Positions 1-8,736 of a DNA stretch of 54,975 bases are shown piece after piece; position 1 is the first letter of the stretch; the number at the start of each line of letters is the position of its first letter. The DNA comes from Flavobacteriia bacterium (GTDB lineage: Bacteria > Bacteroidota > Bacteroidia > Flavobacteriales_D > Crocinitomicaceae). A program made the position numbers and the translations under genes. The stretch is from assembly GCA_947462925.1 (NCBI GenBank), contig CANHQP010000023.1, forward strand, positions 1 through 54,975. The letters are read 5' to 3'. The notes beneath the pieces were generated by a model. It ran no database searches, was not told where the DNA came from, and saw only the letters and a program-made list of their open reading frames with translations.

Positions 1-24
1 AAACCTCCACTCGTTTGCGGGGTG

Positions 25-54
25 CAAAGGTAATCAACTTTTTTATTATTGCAA
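25..54 (-). promoter_or_regulatory. Bacteroidota-type promoter, proximal copy, firing leftwards
   Basis: Read on the minus strand, TTG (54-52) is followed by a 19-base spacer and TACCTTTG (32-25), an exact match to the Bacteroidota consensus TTG-N19-TAnnTTTG. The initial transcribed region contains CCCCGCAAACGAG (22-10), nearly repeated 131 bp upstream. Tandem strong promoters like this suit a highly expressed unit such as an rRNA or ribosomal-protein operon, but the downstream gene cannot be seen. Confidence 0.7.
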
Positions 55-154
55 GCCTTTTGAAATAAAAATTTATTTTTTTCTTTTTGACTTCCGCAAA
101 ATATTAATCGTAAACCTATGTCAATTTAACTTTATTTTCGCTCGTTAGCGGGGT

Positions 155-184
155 CAAAGGTACACACTCTTTTTAATTCAACAA
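155..184 (-). promoter_or_regulatory. Bacteroidota-type promoter, distal copy, firing leftwards
   Basis: Minus-strand TTG (184-182), 19-base spacer, TACCTTTG (162-155). It is followed by CCCCGCTAACGAG (153-141), which differs by one base from the leader after the proximal promoter. Both the core elements and the start of the transcript are therefore duplicated, 130 bp apart. Confidence 0.7.
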
Positions 185-286
185 GCGTTTTCAACAATCT
201 TTTTTTAATTAAATTTTAATAATACAGTTAAATACTTGTAAATATGTGATTTAATCTTACCAAAAGATTAATAAAAAATGAAAGTG

Positions 287-315
287 AACCATGGTAAAAA
301 TAGAAACCATAGGTT
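287..315 (-). terminator. Possible terminator of the MtfA/POT transcript
   Basis: AACC-ATGGT pairs with ACCAT-A-GGTT with one bulged base. On the minus strand a T-rich run (complement of 272-278) follows shortly after the stem. It lies just beyond the stop codon of the MtfA-like gene. The stem is short and AT-leaning, so the call is tentative. Confidence 0.35.
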
Positions 316-318
316 AAA

Positions 319-1221
319 TTAAGTGTTTTCGGACTTATTGTCATTGAAATATTCTTTTATTAAATAGAATAATTCTTTGTGGTTTCGTTCTAGCACTAAC
401 GGAGATTCCTTATAGTACTCTATAATGACAGCAAAAAATTCTGGTAAGCTAACTGCACCATAAGCATTAATATCATTCGAAGTTTCCTGTAGTGCTTTAA
501 ACTCCTTTGAAAATAGTTCAATCCATTTGCTTCTTAAATCTAATGTCAATTCAACAGGTAATCCGTCAATAAAGCCATCTGCTTTGTCAATTAGATGCGC
601 GAATTCATGAATACCAACATTTTGCTTGTCATATGGATTTTTAAAACCTGCGACTAACGCTGGTAATGAAAGTATCATTGTTGTATCCATTAATCCTCCT
701 TGATGAACTTTCCCTAAAACTTGACCTTTCGGATCGATTTCATTTTCATGCGTAAAATTATTCGGATATACCAAAACTTCACTCAATCGACCATAATTCC
801 AATAGGGCAATCCCCAAAAAGTGATTACAGCAGATGATGCAACATACAAACAGACTTCTCTGTCAGGTACATCTTTGCCAATTTCAGTAATAATAACATC
901 TGTTACAAAAAGTGCTATTCTATCTTCAAAAATTTTTCTATCAGATTTATTCAGCTTCTTATAAAAGTCGATGTTTTCGATCAGCCAATACCTGTCATTG
1001 ATATTCAGATTAATTTTGCTTGGTCTTCCTTTCGATTTATTTGCAAAATACAACCAACGACGAATTGCAAATGCAGTCAATACAACTGTAAAAATCCCTA
1101 CAACCTTGGCTAGATTTTTCTGTTCGTTCATCGTTAAAATTGGAATACTAGCCAACAATAGAACGAATACTATAATCCAGTATGAGAAGTTAAATTTAAA
1201 ATTTGAATTGTTTACTGACAT
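319..1221 (-). CDS. MtfA-like zinc metallopeptidase (family M90), membrane-anchored
   Basis: Predicted zinc-dependent peptidase, 300 residues. The zinc motif HEFAH is at residues 205-209, followed by LIDKADG, the pattern seen in E. coli MtfA. Two hydrophobic segments (about 13-29 and 38-54) precede the catalytic part, so this protein is probably inner-membrane anchored, unlike soluble MtfA. MtfA in enterobacteria binds the repressor Mlc and influences glucose uptake; nothing here shows that role, and the substrate is unknown. The gene starts 20 bp after the stop of the peptide transporter upstream on the same strand, so the two are likely co-transcribed. Family assignment is firm, function uncertain. 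Confidence 0.85.
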   Translation of the reverse strand: MSVNNSNFKFNFSYWIIVFVLLLASIPILTMNEQKNLAKVVGIFTVVLTAFAIRRWLYFANKSKGRPSKINLNINDRYWLIENIDFYKKLNKSDRKIFEDRIALFVTDVIITEIGKDVPDREVCLYVASSAVITFWGLPYWNYGRLSEVLVYPNNFTHENEIDPKGQVLGKVHQGGLMDTTMILSLPALVAGFKNPYDKQNVGIHEFAHLIDKADGFIDGLPVELTLDLRSKWIELFSKEFKALQETSNDINAYGAVSLPEFFAVIIEYYKESPLVLERNHKELFYLIKEYFNDNKSENT

Positions 1222-1241
1222 TTATAAAAACGATTAATTAA

Positions 1242-2900
1242 TTACTTATTTTGCTCTCTGAAAATTTTTAATAGCCAAGGAGTAAGAATGATTAATAACA
1301 AAGTAGCACCCATCATTAAATAAAAATTTAGCATAAAAAAAGATGCTTTGTCTTCATATTGATCCCACAAGGATGCTATCACACCACTCAATTTGTTTCC
1401 GATGGAAGTTGAGATGAACCATGCACCCATCATTAAGGCAGTCAATCTCGCCGGGGATAATTTAGAGACCATCGACAGTCCGATTGGCGATAAACACAAC
1501 TCCCCTACTGTAATTACACCATATGCAGCAAAAAACCACCAATAGCTTGATTTGATTTCTCCATTCATCGAAGAATTTACGGCTGCTACCATTACCAGAC
1601 AAGATAAACCCGTAATAAATAATCCCAATACAAACTTGATAGGAATAGATGGTTCTAATTTTCTAAAACGCAAAAACCTGAAGATTCCAACAACTAATGG
1701 AGTCAAAATAATTACCCAAAAAGGATTAACGGATTGAAAAATATTGGTATTAAAAACCGCAACTTGATCTCCGTCTTTTAATTTATCAACTCCTTGGTAA
1801 TTTTTAAAATAGCTTGGATACTGGATGCTCTTCTCTCCTTCAATTTTTCGAAAGTGTTTGTCTAACACTTGCTCAGGTTCCTTAGATTTTTCATATTTCA
1901 CAACATCCGCTAAACTCATGTTCTTTAAACCTGAACTTATGCTTTTAGGAACATCTCTATTGGTATAATTATTGGCCCATGTATTCAAAACGGTTCCATT
2001 CTGTTTGAAAATCGCCCAAAAAGGAATTACTGCCAAACAAACAACTAAAATCGCGCTCACCACTCTTCTTTCGTTTTTTGGTGCTGTAAACAAAATATAT
2101 CCAAAGAAGAAAATCACTGGAATACACGCGAAGAGAAATGCATCGGTTACATCATCCTTTACTAAAAACGAATGTGTATTTGTTTCTGAAGGTACACCAT
2201 TGATAAAATATCCAACCACAGCAAAAATTAAGGCTGGAACGATTACTATTAATAAGTCTTTCCACCATGCCTTTTCACCAGGAACTGCGACTTTTTTAAC
2301 ATCGCCAGTTAGATAATGTTTGTTACCAAGCATAAACACAACCACGCCCACAAACATACCAATTCCCGCACCGACGAAAGCAATCGAATAGCCATATTTG
2401 TTGATCAAAAAGGCAGAAACAATGTTACAGATGAATGCACCAATGTTGATTCCCATGTAGAAAATATTGTAGCCTTCATCTTTTTGACCTCGGAGTTCAT
2501 CTGTATTGTATAAATTTCCCAAAAGTGTAGAAATATTTGGTTTAAACAGTCCATTACCTAGAACGACCAATAACATTCCAGAGTAAAGCATTCCAAACGA
2601 GTGAATTCCCATCATACAATAGCCAATCCCCATCATTATTCCACCAACAACTATTGGAAGTCGATAACCCAAAACTCGATCGGCCAATAGACCACCAATA
2701 AAAGGAGTGAAAAACACCAAGGCAATGAAAGTACCATATAAACTGGCAGACTCTGCTTCCGACATTTCAAATCCTTGATTGGCATCCTTCAAATACAAGG
2801 TAAAAATTCCAATCATTAAATAATATCCAAATCTTTCCCACATTTCTGTGAAAAACAAATAAGGCAATGCTTGAGGATGTTTGCGATCTTTAGCCATCAT
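1242..2900 (-). CDS. POT/PTR family proton-coupled peptide transporter
   Basis: Inner-membrane MFS transporter of the proton-dependent oligopeptide (POT) family, importing di- and tripeptides. The family signature EMWERFGYY lies at about residues 19-27 and GNGLFKPNISTLLG at about 115-128; many hydrophobic helices follow. At 552 residues it is longer than classical DtpT-type proteins because of a hydrophilic insert of roughly 95 residues (about 300-395) between two helices. The next gene upstream on the strand is a second POT transporter, but a strong hairpin terminator separates them, so this gene and the MtfA-like gene below it form their own unit. Substrate preference cannot be read from sequence. 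Confidence 0.9.
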   Translation of the reverse strand: MMAKDRKHPQALPYLFFTEMWERFGYYLMIGIFTLYLKDANQGFEMSEAESASLYGTFIALVFFTPFIGGLLADRVLGYRLPIVVGGIMMGIGYCMMGIHSFGMLYSGMLLVVLGNGLFKPNISTLLGNLYNTDELRGQKDEGYNIFYMGINIGAFICNIVSAFLINKYGYSIAFVGAGIGMFVGVVVFMLGNKHYLTGDVKKVAVPGEKAWWKDLLIVIVPALIFAVVGYFINGVPSETNTHSFLVKDDVTDAFLFACIPVIFFFGYILFTAPKNERRVVSAILVVCLAVIPFWAIFKQNGTVLNTWANNYTNRDVPKSISSGLKNMSLADVVKYEKSKEPEQVLDKHFRKIEGEKSIQYPSYFKNYQGVDKLKDGDQVAVFNTNIFQSVNPFWVIILTPLVVGIFRFLRFRKLEPSIPIKFVLGLFITGLSCLVMVAAVNSSMNGEIKSSYWWFFAAYGVITVGELCLSPIGLSMVSKLSPARLTALMMGAWFISTSIGNKLSGVIASLWDQYEDKASFFMLNFYLMMGATLLLIILTPWLLKIFREQNK

Positions 2901-2936
2901 TCCGAAATTAATTTAAATAGTTGTTTGATACAAAAA

Positions 2937-2964
2937 AAGCAGTCCGCTTTTCATTGGACTGCTT
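2937..2964 (-). terminator. Rho-independent terminator between the two POT genes
   Basis: Nine-base arms AAGCAGTCC and GGACTGCTT enclose a 10-base loop. On the minus strand the stem is followed by a run of T (complement of 2932-2938). It lies directly after the stop codon of the larger POT gene and separates its transcript from the smaller one. Confidence 0.8.
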
Positions 2965-2983
2965 CAAAAATATGAATTATAAA

Positions 2984-4960
2984 TTAACGCACACCGTGCA
3001 TCATTTTCAATAATCTTTTAGAAAGTAGGAACAATACAACTGAAGCTCCTCCCGCCATGAAAACGAAAATCATGAAGAAATTATACAAATTTTCAATTTT
3101 CATTCCTAAGAACATTGGTTTCTTTGGTTTCAAATTCCAAACTTCAAAAGTATTAGTGTCTGGTTTTCCTTTTTTACCAACTACATTTTTCAATACATAA
3201 AGTGTATTCCCATCTTTACTCAAAAAGTGGGCAAATGCAAATTTAGGCTCTGAACCGACAATTTGTTTCAAGTGAAATTTAGAAACTTCATTTTTGGAAA
3301 CAGCCGTAGGTTTAATCTCCAATAAAGAATCAGCTTTTTCTTTTTCGTTTGAACCAAAAAGATTTACAACTACTTGATCCAAAAATCCTAATTCTTTTTC
3401 TTTCTCAAAACCATCAGAAACCAATTTAATATCAGCTACCGAATTAGGAAAAGCTTTTGACATCGCAACAACATAATTGCTGTCTAATGTTACATTTTTT
3501 GTCAATGTAGTATCCATGGAATTAAACATGAATTTTGTTGCTGGAACGCTCGTTTCCATGTGCACTTCTTCTGGATACAATGAACTCAAATCTCCAGCAA
3601 ATTTATTTGCAGTTGCCGTTGACAAGAACCAAACACCCATTAATAAAGAAGCAAAACGAACTGGCGCCAATTTCACAACCATTGATAATCCAATTGGAGA
3701 CAAACACAATTCACCAAATGTATGAACAGTATAAAGCGTTACCAACCAAAACATACTCACTTTCAAAGCTGGATCTAAGTCTTTTACACCCATAGCAATA
3801 ATCAAATATCCAACAGCTAGTAAGAATAATCCCAAGGCTTGTTTTACTGGTGAAGAAGGCTCTCTGTCTTTTTTCCCTAAACGAGTCCAAATAATTGCAA
3901 AAATTGGTGCGAAAATTACAATCGCTACTGCATTAATACTTTGGAAATATGAAGATGGAATTTCAGAACCAAATAAACTTCTGTCGGTTTGCTCTTGCGC
4001 AAAATATGTCAAAGAAGCTCCCGCTTGCTCGAAAGCAGACCAAAAGAAAATAACGAAAAATGCAATGATAAAAATTACCCAGATTTTTTGCTTCTCAACT
4101 GATGTTAAGCTTTTGTCAGTAATAATAGATGCTGGCGCAATGATACAAGCAGTGTAAATAAAGGCACCAATCAAGTCAAATCCTAATAAACCTTTGAAAA
4201 CGGTAAACAACAACAAAGAAATCACTGCCCAAGTAAGCATTTGCTTCACATTCAATTTTTTCTTTTCACCAACAGGTTTTACCACTTTCTTTGGCGTAGT
4301 ACCAATTGGTTCGCCTGTAGGTGATACAACGTACTTATTTTTCAATAATTCGAAAGAAATAATACTGATAATCATCCCGATACAAGCAGCCAAGAATCCC
4401 CATTTGAATGCAGCTGGAACAACCAATCCATCTTGGTCATAAACTTCACCTAAAGTTCCACAGACCAATGGCGCAATAAATGCTCCCAAATTGATTCCCA
4501 TATAGAAAATGGTGAAAGCTGAATCGACTCTTTTATCTCCTTCTGGATACAATTGACCAACCATCGTAGAGATATTTGGTTTGAAAAATCCATTTCCAAA
4601 AATCAAAAATCCAAGTCCTGTAAACATCATTGTAGTAGCAAATCCTACTTCAGTATAAAAACTTCCAGCCAAGAACATGAAAAATTGTCCTATAGCCATC
4701 ATCACACCTCCAATGAAAATAGACCTTCTATTTCCCCAATATCTGTCAGCTACATAACCTCCAATCAATGGTGTCAAATAAACTAACCCAGTATAATTTC
4801 CATAAACAGTTGATGACAAAGATTTATCAAACATCAATGCATTGACCATAAATAAAGTGAAAATTGCACGCATACCGTAGTAGCTGAACCTTTCCCACAT
4901 TTCTGTAAAGAACAACAGATATAATCCTTTTGGATGACCTTTTTGTACAGATGATTCCAT
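2984..4960 (-). CDS. POT/PTR family peptide transporter with large soluble insert
   Basis: Second proton-coupled peptide transporter, 658 residues, a paralogue of the gene downstream. It shows EMWERFSYYGMR near residue 19 and GNGFFKPNISTMVG near 121, both POT signatures, and multiple transmembrane helices. Unusually, about 160 hydrophilic residues (roughly 460-623) lie between the helix containing GVWFLSTATANKFAG and the final helix, rich in Lys, Glu and Asp. This insert is much longer than the loops of DtpA/DtpT-type proteins; its function is unknown. The gene has its own terminator downstream and faces away from the TatD gene. It probably imports small peptides released by secreted proteases such as those at 45.8-50.5 kb. 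Confidence 0.9.
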   Translation of the reverse strand: MESSVQKGHPKGLYLLFFTEMWERFSYYGMRAIFTLFMVNALMFDKSLSSTVYGNYTGLVYLTPLIGGYVADRYWGNRRSIFIGGVMMAIGQFFMFLAGSFYTEVGFATTMMFTGLGFLIFGNGFFKPNISTMVGQLYPEGDKRVDSAFTIFYMGINLGAFIAPLVCGTLGEVYDQDGLVVPAAFKWGFLAACIGMIISIISFELLKNKYVVSPTGEPIGTTPKKVVKPVGEKKKLNVKQMLTWAVISLLLFTVFKGLLGFDLIGAFIYTACIIAPASIITDKSLTSVEKQKIWVIFIIAFFVIFFWSAFEQAGASLTYFAQEQTDRSLFGSEIPSSYFQSINAVAIVIFAPIFAIIWTRLGKKDREPSSPVKQALGLFLLAVGYLIIAMGVKDLDPALKVSMFWLVTLYTVHTFGELCLSPIGLSMVVKLAPVRFASLLMGVWFLSTATANKFAGDLSSLYPEEVHMETSVPATKFMFNSMDTTLTKNVTLDSNYVVAMSKAFPNSVADIKLVSDGFEKEKELGFLDQVVVNLFGSNEKEKADSLLEIKPTAVSKNEVSKFHLKQIVGSEPKFAFAHFLSKDGNTLYVLKNVVGKKGKPDTNTFEVWNLKPKKPMFLGMKIENLYNFFMIFVFMAGGASVVLFLLSKRLLKMMHGVR

Positions 4961-5037
4961 AATTTATTTAATAGTTTAAGCCGTGAAAGTAAAAAAAAAA
5001 TCCCAATATTGCCTTTTTGATACTTTTTCTTTCGCAA

Positions 5038-5673
5038 ATGTTCGTCAACATACACACCCATTTTGAACAATCTGATGGAATTTTCATTTTAAATGGAAAG
5101 CCCAAAAATGATTTAAGTGCTTTATATTCTTTTGGAATTCATCCGTATGAAGCGATGAAGATTGAATTCAATGAAGGTAAATTCAAAACAGAAGTAAGTC
5201 AACCAAACTGTGTTGCCATTGGTGAATGTGGTTTAGATAAAAACATATCTGTTCCAATTGAAACACAAATATCACTTTTTAAACAACAAATTATTTTTTC
5301 AGAAAAGCACCAGTTGCCACTCATCATTCATTGTGTAAAAAGTTGGAATGAAATATTAATCATAAAAAAGGAATTAAAACCCAATCAACCATGGATTTAT
5401 CATGGATTTCGCAAATCAAATTTGGTTGAAAACGTTTTGGATTCAGGTTGCTACATCAGCATTGGAACAGCGATTATTTACGACCAAAAACTTCAGCAAG
5501 CCATTCAAAATATTCCTTTGGAAAAAATATTTCTAGAAACTGATGATGATACCTCACACTCCATTCAAGAAGTTTATGAAGCTGTCGCAAAAATCAAAAA
5601 CATCTCGATTGATGAACTTTCAAAACAAATTCTCGAAAATTTTTCATTGGTATTCAAAAAAGTTAAACACTGA
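5038..5673 (+). CDS. TatD family metal-dependent hydrolase, short form
   Basis: TatD-type TIM-barrel hydrolase, 211 residues from the ATG at 5038; an upstream TTG would only add seven residues. Metal-ligand motifs are visible: HTH near the start (FVNIHTHFE), the glutamate of AIGECGLD, the histidines of PLIIHCVKS and WIYHGF, and the aspartate of FLETDDD. Family members act as metal-dependent 3'-5' DNA exonucleases/phosphoesterases, cytosolic. It is about 45 residues shorter than E. coli TatD, as short Bacteroidota versions often are, but all ligand positions are present. The next gene, tcdA, has its own promoter 50 bp downstream. Confidence 0.85.
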   Translation: MFVNIHTHFEQSDGIFILNGKPKNDLSALYSFGIHPYEAMKIEFNEGKFKTEVSQPNCVAIGECGLDKNISVPIETQISLFKQQIIFSEKHQLPLIIHCVKSWNEILIIKKELKPNQPWIYHGFRKSNLVENVLDSGCYISIGTAIIYDQKLQQAIQNIPLEKIFLETDDDTSHSIQEVYEAVAKIKNISIDELSKQILENFSLVFKKVKH

Positions 5674-5679
5674 ACTTCT

Positions 5680-5708
5680 TTGTACATTTCTTTTTTGAAG
5701 TACTTTTG
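5680..5708 (+). promoter_or_regulatory. Promoter of the tcdA gene
   Basis: TTG (5680-5682), an 18-base spacer and TACTTTTG (5701-5708), close to the Bacteroidota consensus. It lies 16 bases before the ATG of tcdA and just after the TatD stop codon, so tcdA can be transcribed independently with a very short leader. Confidence 0.65.
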
Positions 5709-5723
5709 CAAAAAAAATAAGAA

Positions 5724-6446
5724 ATGGGTAATTGGCTGGAGCGCACAGAATTGTTGATCGGATCTGAAAATCAAGAAAAACTTAAAAATGCGCATGTTTT
5801 AATTGTAGGTCTTGGTGGAATTGGTTCATTTGCTGGTGAATTCATCGCAAGGGCAGGAATCGGCAAAATCACATTGATTGATGGTGATTGCTTCGATGAA
5901 ACAAATAAAAACAGACAATTAACTGCACTTGATTCAACAATTGGCAAAAACAAAGCTGTTGTACTTGCTGAAAGAATCAAAGACATCAATCCCGATGTTG
6001 AATTGGTTGTGATTGAAGAATTTGTGATTCCTGCACGCGTCTGGGAAATCTTACAAGAATCAAAACCCGATTACGTAATGGATTGCATCGATTCTGTTTC
6101 TCCCAAACTAGAATGGATCATAGCTTGTAAAAGATTGAAAATAAAAATCATTTCGCACCTTGGTGCTGGCGGAAAATCAGATCCTTCCAAAGTTCAAGTA
6201 GCACTATTGGGAAATACCAACAACTGCAAATTAGCACTTCACCTCAAAAAACGATTAAAAAGAAAAAACATTGATTACAAAAGAATTAAAACCGTTTTTT
6301 CTTCCGAAATTCAATTGAAATCTGCTTTAAAAATGACTGACGGAAGTAATTTCAAACGCTCATTTTATGGAACAGTTAGTTACATGCCTGGATTATTTGG
6401 ACTTTACGGAGCTGCAGAAGTAATTCGCCACCTACAGAAAAAATAG
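5724..6446 (+). CDS. tcdA: tRNA threonylcarbamoyladenosine dehydratase (TcdA/CsdL)
   Basis: E1-like (ThiF/MoeB fold) enzyme that uses ATP to cyclise t6A37 of ANN-decoding tRNAs to ct6A. The nucleotide-binding stretch LIVGLGGIGSFAGEFIARAG (about residues 26-45) with the acidic strand-end LIDGD is diagnostic of the fold; the start (WLERTELLIG) and the later SHLGAGGKSDPSKVQ are typical of TcdA rather than ThiF or MoeB. At 240 residues it is slightly shorter than the E. coli protein (268). A dedicated promoter precedes it. It converges on the kelch gene with one base between the stop codons. Confidence 0.88.
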   Translation: MGNWLERTELLIGSENQEKLKNAHVLIVGLGGIGSFAGEFIARAGIGKITLIDGDCFDETNKNRQLTALDSTIGKNKAVVLAERIKDINPDVELVVIEEFVIPARVWEILQESKPDYVMDCIDSVSPKLEWIIACKRLKIKIISHLGAGGKSDPSKVQVALLGNTNNCKLALHLKKRLKRKNIDYKRIKTVFSSEIQLKSALKMTDGSNFKRSFYGTVSYMPGLFGLYGAAEVIRHLQKK

Positions 6447-6447
6447 T

Positions 6448-7635
6448 TTATTGCTGAACGCAAATTCTTTCAAAATATTCCCCATTTCCAGCGATTAATT
6501 TCACTAAATAAATCCCATTTTCAAGGTCAATTGGAATTTCAATATGGTTGGAATTTACTTTTTTCGATTCAATCAACTTTCCTGAAACATCACGTATTTC
6601 AATGTTTTGAATCTCTATTTCTGATTCAATCACCATCCAGTTATTCAAAGGATTTGGATAGATTTTCACATTTTCAGTTGCTTTTTCGTCCTCAATACCT
6701 AGAATATAGGACGCTTTCCAAGTTTCTTTCAATCTTGCTACCGTGGAAACACCAGTTGTAATATAAAAATCATTGCTGCCCGCAAATGAAACGCCTCCTC
6801 TTCTGGCCGCTGCAGGAAAATCGGTTAAAATTGAAGTTTCCCATGTTTCCAAATCAATCCTTAAAAACTGATTTGAATATGACTGATTTTCCAACATTCC
6901 ACCGTAAATAAATCCAAACTTGCCAATTTGAGAAAACGTAGAATAAGTCGTTGGTTCTAAATTAAATTGGTTGATCAACTGCCAACTATCAGAATCTGGC
7001 AAATATTGATAAAATCCAGTGTTCATATTTCCTCCGTTTAACTTTCCAAGACCAATAATTCCTTGATTATTCCACGAAAAACCAACACCTCTCCAAATGC
7101 CGTCTATTGGAAGATTCCCTTTTTGAATCCATTGTTCTTGAATCAAATCGAAAGCCCAAACTTCATTGGAAATTATTCCTCCATTGGTTTTGCCACCGAT
7201 AACATAAACAGTATCATTAATCAAAAAACTTACTGCTCCTGCCTTTCCCAATGAAGGCAAATCTGGCAAGGAATTCCATGTGCTATTGACAGGATTAAAC
7301 TTCCAAAAATCATTTAAATAAGTTGCGTTTGAACTTATTCCACCAAAAATATATCCAAAACCATTATGCGAAAAACCGTTGGCATATTGACGTTCATTTC
7401 CAGCCGGCAAACTTATTCCATTAGTCCAAGTTTCAGTATTTAAATCGAAAATCTTAAAATCTAATGTGCAACTAAAACCAGCATTCATGCCTAATCCACA
7501 GTATACTTGGCTGTTAATTGTAAATGTTGAAGCATCGTCCCTTGAATCACCTGTAAAATCAGCGATTTGATTCCAATCTTGCGCGTTCAAATCAAAAATG
7601 AAGCTAATAATACAAATAGATAAAAGTATTTTCAT
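6448..7635 (-). CDS. Secreted kelch-repeat protein with T9SS sorting domain
   Basis: Extracellular beta-propeller protein, 395 residues. An N-terminal signal peptide (about 1-18, ending near LNA) leads into repeated kelch blades, each with a glycine pair and spaced Trp/Tyr, for example GFGYIFGG, DTVYVIGG and KFGFIYGG (about residues 20-310). The last 80 residues begin with VKIYPNP and end in a charged strand, the type A T9SS C-terminal domain, so the protein should cross the outer membrane by the type IX system and be released or anchored. No catalytic motif is visible, so a binding or adhesive role is possible but unproven. It stands alone between convergent tcdA and divergent panB. Confidence 0.85.
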   Translation of the reverse strand: MKILLSICIISFIFDLNAQDWNQIADFTGDSRDDASTFTINSQVYCGLGMNAGFSCTLDFKIFDLNTETWTNGISLPAGNERQYANGFSHNGFGYIFGGISSNATYLNDFWKFNPVNSTWNSLPDLPSLGKAGAVSFLINDTVYVIGGKTNGGIISNEVWAFDLIQEQWIQKGNLPIDGIWRGVGFSWNNQGIIGLGKLNGGNMNTGFYQYLPDSDSWQLINQFNLEPTTYSTFSQIGKFGFIYGGMLENQSYSNQFLRIDLETWETSILTDFPAAARRGGVSFAGSNDFYITTGVSTVARLKETWKASYILGIEDEKATENVKIYPNPLNNWMVIESEIEIQNIEIRDVSGKLIESKKVNSNHIEIPIDLENGIYLVKLIAGNGEYFERICVQQ

Positions 7636-7741
7636 GCGTGAAACAACGTTTAAAAAGCATTTAAATTATTTAGAAGAATTAAAATCTGATATAAAAAATC
7701 CATATAATCCAATTTTAAAGACTCAACCAATCAATTTTCCT

Positions 7742-7749
7742 TAATTTTG
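7742..7749 (+). promoter_or_regulatory. -7 element of the panB promoter
   Basis: TAATTTTG matches TAnnTTTG and lies 30 bases before the panB start codon. No TTG is found at the expected distance upstream, so only the -7 half is supported. Confidence 0.4.
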
Positions 7750-7778
7750 CAAATTCACGTTGAATTAAAAACTTAATT

Positions 7779-8594
7779 ATGTCAGTTCACAAAAATGTAA
7801 AACGCGTAACTACCAATGTATTGCAAGAAATGAAAAATGCTGGTCATAAGATTTCTATGCTTACAGGTTATGATTTTTCAATGGCTCGAATCATTGATGC
7901 TGCTGGAATTGATGTGATTTTAGTAGGAGATTCAGCATCCAACGTGATGGCTGGTCATGAAACGACATTGCCAATTACTTTGGATCAAATGATTTACCAC
8001 GCTTCATCCGTTGTTCGTGCTGTGGATCGCGCTTTGGTTGTGGTTGACATGCCCTTCGGTTCTTACCAAGGAAATTCCAAAGAAGCGCTTTCAAATGCCA
8101 TCAAGATCATGAAAGAATCTGGCGGACATGCGGTGAAATTGGAAGGAGGACAAGAAATTTTAGAATCCATCAAACGCATTTTGACTGCTGGAATTCCTGT
8201 CATGGGACATTTAGGTTTGACTCCACAATCGATTTATAAATTCGGAACTTACGTCGTGAGAGCCAAGGAAGAAGACGAAGCACAACGTTTGATTGAAGAT
8301 GCGATTGCATTGGAAGCTGCTGGTTGTTTTGCCATCGTTTTGGAAAAAATTCCAGCTTCATTGGCTGCCAAAGTGGCAAAAACGGTTTCTATTCCAATCA
8401 TCGGTATCGGCGCAGGAAATGGCGTTGACGGTCAAGTATTAGTAGTACATGACATGCTTGGAATCAACAATGAATTCAGTCCTAGATTTTTGAGAAAATA
8501 CAACAATCTATATGACCAAATGAAACAATCTTTTGAAGAGTACATAAAAGATGTGAAATCAGGTGATTTCCCGAATGAAAGCGAGCAATATTGA
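7779..8594 (+). CDS. panB: 3-methyl-2-oxobutanoate hydroxymethyltransferase
   Basis: First committed enzyme of pantothenate synthesis: it transfers a hydroxymethyl group from methylenetetrahydrofolate to 2-oxoisovalerate to make ketopantoate. The 271-residue protein has normal family length. Seen are the metal/substrate loop [20 protein letters not shown] (about 47-66), the DMPFGSYQ motif, [16 protein letters not shown] and the late [18 protein letters not shown], all PanB hallmarks. Cytosolic TIM-barrel. It is not clustered with panC or panD here; the next gene is an unrelated signalling protein on the same strand about 140 bp away. Confidence 0.96.
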   Translation: MSVHKNVKRVTTNVLQEMKNAGHKISMLTGYDFSMARIIDAAGIDVILVGDSASNVMAGHETTLPITLDQMIYHASSVVRAVDRALVVVDMPFGSYQGNSKEALSNAIKIMKESGGHAVKLEGGQEILESIKRILTAGIPVMGHLGLTPQSIYKFGTYVVRAKEEDEAQRLIEDAIALEAAGCFAIVLEKIPASLAAKVAKTVSIPIIGIGAGNGVDGQVLVVHDMLGINNEFSPRFLRKYNNLYDQMKQSFEEYIKDVKSGDFPNESEQY

Positions 8595-8736
8595 TTTGAT
8601 TTTCAATCAACTGTATTTTTAGTAAAAAGTACAATATGACTGAGTCAAATCTTTTTTTGAAATATTGACAAAATTCATTTCTTTTTAAAAGAAATTCTGT
8701 TATATTCGTTGAAGAAACTTTTAATTCAATCTCACT

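Larger units (their letters stand above)
1..318. other. Left-edge non-coding region with tandem leftward promoters
   Basis: No complete gene is visible. The stretch holds two well-formed minus-strand promoters (25-54 and 155-184) whose first transcribed bases are also repeated, and two hairpins (251-271 and 287-315). The hairpin nearer the MtfA gene could end that gene's transcript. The gene served by the promoters lies outside the window. Confidence 0.6.

Noticed and set aside
8591..8610. Terminator after panB
   Set aside because: TTGATT/AATCAA pairs over six bases only and contains the panB stop codon; too weak to call.
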